Assembly (NCBI GenBank): GCA_017694145.1
Contig: JADINF010000035.1
Span: forward strand, 1 to 7,343
Direction: 5' to 3'
Source of the DNA: Candidatus Stercoripulliclostridium pullicola
Lineage (GTDB): Bacteria > Bacillota > Clostridia > Christensenellales > DTU072
DNA length: 7,343 bases
The notes under the pieces were generated by a model. That model worked only from the letters and a program-made list of their open reading frames with translations. It was not told the origin of the DNA and made no database searches. Below are positions 6,501 to 7,343 of this stretch, piece after piece. Numbering within the stretch: position 1 is the first letter of the stretch; every line of letters begins with the position of its first letter. The translations under genes were made by a program, and so were the position numbers.

Positions 6501-7343
6501 TACGGGCTTATCGCCGTTATAACGTCGGAAACGGAGAGGGTTTCGCCTGCGTTAAGCTCTGTATTTTGCAACGTGACGGTATTTCCGTCGGGTTTGCCGC
6601 AGGTGCTTTCGATAACTAATGTTACCGAAGCGTCGTCGGCTTCGAGCGCTATTTCGGCTATTCCCGGCGTACGGAAAATTATCTCGCCGCCCTCAATATA
6701 AACGTCTCCCGAAAGCGCTTTCATCGCGGCTTCGGCGAGCGTTGCGCCCTCAGGGTAGATAACGTATTCCGCTCTAAGTCTGTCGGCGCTCGTGTAAAAT
6801 CTGCCACCCTCCGCCGCAAGCTCGAGCTCCTCGTCGGGATAGACGGCGAAAATCCTCACGTCGTCTATACGCTCCGCTTTCCTCGTCACGTTTACCCTTA
6901 CGGTCGCGCTCCTGACGCCGTTTACCGCGATATCGTAGAAATATTCTCCCGTTTCGGTTACGACCGCGAAAGGACTCGGAGCGCCCGACGCGTCGGTCAC
7001 CTCCACCGAATCCGCGCCGCGCACGTAGAACGCGAAACTCAGTTTCTGTTCGTTGATCGCGGCGGGCATACACATTTCGAATTCGTTTTCCGCTTCCGTT
7101 ATCTCTATCGGCAATATCTTCTCGTCGTTGACGTATACGACGCTGAATTCGCCGCTTATTCTGCCGTTGCCGGCGGTGTAGCCCACCACGGCTTCCTTAT
7201 AGTCCTCGCCGCCGTCGAAATACAGATATCCGTTGGCGAGCGTCACTCCCTCGGTCGAAGTGAAAAACTCCGCTTCCTCGGTAGCGTCCGCGGGAACTTT
7301 GACGGCGTTAATTGCAAAAACCTCGTCGAAAACGTATATCCTG
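203..7343 (-). CDS. Giant Ig-like (BIG2-type) repeat surface protein with C-terminal parallel beta-helix; 5' end off window
   Basis: Likely an exported, cell-surface or secreted adhesin or glycan-interacting protein. The frame is open from the window edge to the TGA at 203-205. The 32 codons before the first in-frame GTG (7244-7246) carry a BIG2-like Pro-Ala-Asp-Ala-Thr motif, so the gene starts further upstream and the signal peptide is not visible. Residues 1-2038 are a stalk of about 22 beta-rich, Val/Thr/Ala/Gly-rich modules, many with the BIG2 hallmark Pro-x-x-Ala before a Tyr-Thr/Val-Ser strand (such as TPADATYNN and TPAAANKVLVWTTDNP). Residues 2039-2217 look like a right-handed parallel beta-helix. 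Residues 2218-2347 form a polar C-terminal domain. No LPxTG motif, C-terminal membrane helix, S-layer homology domain or choline-binding repeat is seen, so any anchor should be N-terminal. No catalytic site was recognised. The coding call is secure; the domain families are read by eye, and the adhesin role is inferred. Confidence 0.93.
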   Translation of the reverse strand, partial: RIYVFDEVFAINAVKVPADATEEAEFFTSTEGVTLANGYLYFDGGEDYKEAVVGYTAGNGRISGEFSVVYVNDEKILPIEITEAENEFEMCMPAAINEQKLSFAFYVRGADSVEVTDASGAPSPFAVVTETGEYFYDIAVNGVRSATVRVNVTRKAERIDDVRIFAVYPDEELELAAEGGRFYTSADRLRAEYVIYPEGATLAEAAMKALSGDVYIEGGEIIFRTPGIAEIALEADDASVTLVIESTCGKPDGNTVTLQNTELNAGETLSVSDVITAISPYGADASYIAFRSASGAVALEGGALKALHGGEGSAEIVISGCSGDVVRTLNVTVYEAPSAIELAANYVYVETGVLEIGGEHFSLIPATANIDTDYELRVTEGNATVVGNTLTFTAPGIAVVEARLRGGASAALTAVYAGPLKTVVLSDTAITEIAVGEEFVAVTEDGELGLRFDGFGEIIGMSYAGGVFSVTEAVAEGESHSASFKAFGKSYLFKGIREASGITAEFYDEADFDREGEVYVTASASVTLRVALDEESTYRETEVLSLAPEVAEARANGDGSYLVTFLKAGEAVLEARSARYPDIKTLVRIRSSFGAAERVELSGASVTLDFDSDTANVKDLASLVTLYPTSADINDVADIISYGEQVLTADGLVVTACGGGQTDVRIRFLTVSGYEYRTVAVQAIRAGKGIEVRLNGEVSEEGEYRLPNGLINISVKATPADATYNNTVSATITAGAEYAELIGADVLRVKEAGKTVEVTFALDGTEIKSVYSFVADSVVYNASLGADGNYVVPKELPFVFEYKGEGYYAFPEGITVLSDDNSGTVCQAESGGVYTVNAGGASRTLVVTEKAVAIGDVAVKDYYNASGETAEITLGSDTFVTASSSVTLLLPVSHAVNADGSAPAITASAVGADYADGELTFTAAGTAYVTVALEGEDAFGKYKIEKVFRIESTFGAATSFELSGYPASVLFDETREFALPQVTVTAPAYGGDEAATNVSFIADGSVFVTEGGRVTVAASGTGSLEAVARDSSGTEIFRRRIEIFVSKYIDEIRFENANGYDILCDYVNTDVYTVRALFDAEEAKPTDTTLAYEFVSTRRSASASTIDALTGEITFAEEYGVYTVRVSAPGGAEAFVTVVKVAADVEIIETLNGEETYNIDSNVPYVINSVGAAYHNIAFGSEVNVVNAECNVFSVAEGKLFSLSPVPEMQITINVCEDAERIDFAGDMDIEGDNLTARTEIDLDAALVPSVYPSTARDRNGAIAVTYSLASGAEFAGVSDGKLVFNGQGAAVVNVTAGSVNVTVTVTSSFGYVSRAGWTVDRYAVYLETGSISIAGDYVVYPLDVDRARYNISVENVSVATINADNTLTALMGGRTDAILEYEVKQGEWRSVSIPLEIYDPVTAAEIRYAGGATDTVITGELNYLLETWFDKADDGLFVKEFSSSDTTVAKVSADGAVTFFKKNEFVTATLTVINSDGSKVSVSSEIMYTDRTIITVDENTVSGAETTLDYGAEGVFFLPGVYGARTDVTAEGKGVVNCDAPFFSLVAGGSERVTVRAGDFERELDFYSYRKTQSVTLADSVSSGYLYTAAASVDLAPALYPADSAERKEIVYALSGGSGYVSVESGVVTFTGAVETTVTVSVRYAGVTEAERTVTVRSSLGEAESYDISTDGKSAVSAYTFAEKGASCEFFIINVAPSDARVDSFEVDCSALGGALGCVKGSDGFTLTSLGRGEGNVRVTAAGVERIIAVTAKIKVDNVTVSYGGVTLGKDLRTMTEELRFTLGAYPLDANDRALTVTVDNGGSAVVSGETLTLVMPAYKTYTVTIVSADGGYTGRFTVTRINALPSFDVTYNGVTYTAGTGGEFRIELPYNASNAVLQLGGFPTDLLGPLDYGALSVSADAGMSLETNSTQINVNIPVFTEAAPKYNGSLRVSSGAIGVNVTVNRDGISSIIFVDHDNANDSGYGLQQIRLFGKRSYYDGGNKNYYKMPVTVTPAAANKVLVWTTDNPNVKCEYKSASNEVWLYFNSVTGNTETDIRNDVFDKTVTVTAADASGTVRYSYTFHIVNDGVNVFDQAGFLANKSVVLHVNLGGTEESALAKYAPYSYTANPGKTLIYGNGFIINFYAWNNQYTSSMGGDNLNTGVGKAYNVNLKGGNFDASKGSYHNNFGGSYFFYCKIQQTYKGIWAGNGNRIRNCYFRYIADMSIQISNEDKEVYVENIISIDGGNAALECQKESYYLKGFIDVYNFKSKKDLKDMTVTETVAKWMLNDLKSKGNFVREINGDPYFNVVLYSGKPGGASRPVYFWNGSSYVSSSNGNQYAANGLTKLTSGYLLAGTVAVYSYELDVIDYYDQYNADGSENIANLSQQEQKLLRQNRQ
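596..1132 (-). other. Right-handed parallel beta-helix region (residues 2039-2217)
   Basis: It begins with the segment VFDQAGFLANKSVVLHVNLG, like the entry cap of pectate-lyase-type beta-helices, where a predicted helix precedes the first coil. Short hydrophobic strands then recur every 20-25 residues between Gly/Asn turns: TLIYGNGFIINFYA, AYNVNLKGGNF, SYFFYCKIQQT, NRIRNCYFRYI, MSIQIS, VYVENIISIDGG and LKGFIDVYNF. Beta-helices of this type bind or cleave polysaccharides in many surface proteins. I cannot point to lyase or hydrolase catalytic residues, so the enzymatic role is open. It is richer in Tyr, Asn and Lys than the stalk. Confidence 0.7.
1133..2356 (-). repeat. Stalk cassette 5, degenerate, joining stalk to beta-helix (residues 1631-2038)
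   Basis: It starts after the Ser-Ser-Leu-Gly at 1627-1630 and again holds four Ig-like modules, but is about 408 residues rather than 350. The A module has NVAPSDARVDSF and the B module has GAYPLDANDRAL, both typical BIG2 motifs. The third and fourth modules are longer, and the fourth lacks both the Thr-Ala motif and the closing Ser-x-x-Gly. That last module has the cleanest BIG2 signature here, VTVTPAAANKVLVWTTDNP, and an Asp/Asn-rich loop at 1925-1935. Confidence 0.55.
2357..3409 (-). repeat. Stalk cassette 4 (residues 1280-1630, 351 aa)
   Basis: Four Ig-like modules. A has YPLDVDRARYNIS; B is divergent (SSSDTTVAKVSADGAVTF, a typical BIG2 second half); C is short, around YGARTDV; D runs from YLYTAAASVDLAPALYPADS, with its Thr at 1557, to Ser-Ser-Leu-Gly at 1627-1630. 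Similarity to the other cassettes is at protein pattern level only, so these are old, diverged copies. Confidence 0.6.
3410..4477 (-). repeat. Stalk cassette 3 (residues 924-1279, 356 aa)
   Basis: It starts right after Ser-Thr-Phe-Gly with AATSFELSG, nearly matching AAERVELSG at the same place in cassette 2. Modules A (TVTAPAYGGDEA), B (STIDALTGEITFAEEYGVYTV), C (about 75 residues, ETLNGEETYNIDS onward) and D follow. D runs from AERIDF, through Thr 1204 and VPSVYPSTARDRNG, to Ser-Ser-Phe-Gly at 1276-1279. Confidence 0.6.
4478..5560 (-). repeat. Stalk cassette 2 (residues 563-923, 361 aa)
   Basis: Four Ig-like modules. A has VTLYPTSADINDVADI; B has SVKATPADATYNNTVSATIT, a textbook BIG2 motif; C is short and aromatic (FEYKGEGYYAFPEG); D runs from FVTASSSVTLLLPVS, with its Thr at 849, to Ser-Thr-Phe-Gly at 920-923. 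Confidence 0.6.
5561..6595 (-). repeat. Stalk cassette 1 (residues 218-562, 345 aa)
   Basis: Four Ig-like modules. A has ITAISPYGADASYIAFRS; B has FSLIPATANIDTDYEL followed by the strand-rich VVGNTLTFTAPGIAVVEARL; C is GFGEIIGMSYAGGVFSVTE; D runs from YVTASASVTLRVAL, with its Thr at 489, to Ser-Ser-Phe-Gly at 559-562. Confidence 0.6.
6596..7343 (-). repeat. Partial stalk cassette 0, cut by the window edge
   Basis: The end of a B-type module is visible at the edge (AVKVPADATEEAEFFTS, BIG2-like). A C-type module follows (about residues 44-125), then a D module. The D module starts near AERIDDVRIFAVYP, has the variant Thr-Ser-Ala at 152-154, and closes with Ser-Thr-Cys-Gly at 214-217. Its opening AERID matches that of the D module of cassette 3. 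The stalk therefore continues upstream of the window. Confidence 0.55.

Noticed and set aside
6774..7073. Minus-strand 99-codon frame, and similar ones at 2958-3179 and 3906-4154
   Set aside because: They are out-of-frame shadows within the giant gene, with Arg-rich compositions expected from frame-shifted GC-rich coding DNA.
7244..7246. In-frame GTG with GAGGGA just before it, as start of the giant gene
   Set aside because: The frame stays open upstream to the window edge with typical Ig-like sequence (VPADATEEA). The purine run directly touches the GTG, with no room for a ribosome-binding spacer, and no signal peptide follows.

Overview
This window is almost entirely one enormous gene on the minus strand. 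Its reading frame stays open from the right edge (7343) to a TGA stop at 203-205, so at least 2,379 codons are visible and the true start lies outside the window. The product reads as a giant extracytoplasmic protein. It has a long stalk of bacterial Ig-like (BIG2-type) beta-sandwich modules, then a right-handed parallel beta-helix, then a short polar C-terminal domain. Residue numbers used here count from the in-frame GTG at 7244-7246 (residue 1) and are for bookkeeping only; that codon is not a start.

Layout from left to right: 1-75 is the C-terminal end of a plus-strand gene, a hydrophobic helix plus Arg-Arg-Lys. 76-202 is the convergent intergenic region, with a strong hairpin terminator at about 105-139 that can serve both genes. 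203-595 encodes the C-terminal domain of the giant protein, 596-1132 the beta-helix, and 1133-7343 the Ig-like stalk.

The main observation is that the stalk is not a simple string of Ig domains. It seems to be built from a four-domain cassette (A-B-C-D) of about 350 residues. The last domain of each cassette carries a Thr-Ala-type motif near its start and ends in Ser-(Ser/Thr)-x-Gly. The Ser-x-x-Gly motif recurs at residues 214, 559, 920, 1276 and 1627, a spacing of 345, 361, 356 and 351. The Thr motif recurs at 152, 489, 849, 1204 and 1557. A fifth, longer and degenerate cassette joins the stalk to the beta-helix, and a partial cassette runs off the right edge.

The organism is probably a bacterium with the standard genetic code (TGA used as stop) and moderately GC-rich DNA. 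Giant BIG2 plus beta-helix proteins of this style are common in uncultured gut Clostridia (for example Christensenellales-like lineages), but nothing here fixes the taxonomy and that assignment is weak. No RNA gene, mobile element, CRISPR array or promoter was recognised. Both genes only end in this window, so neither start region nor its regulation is visible.
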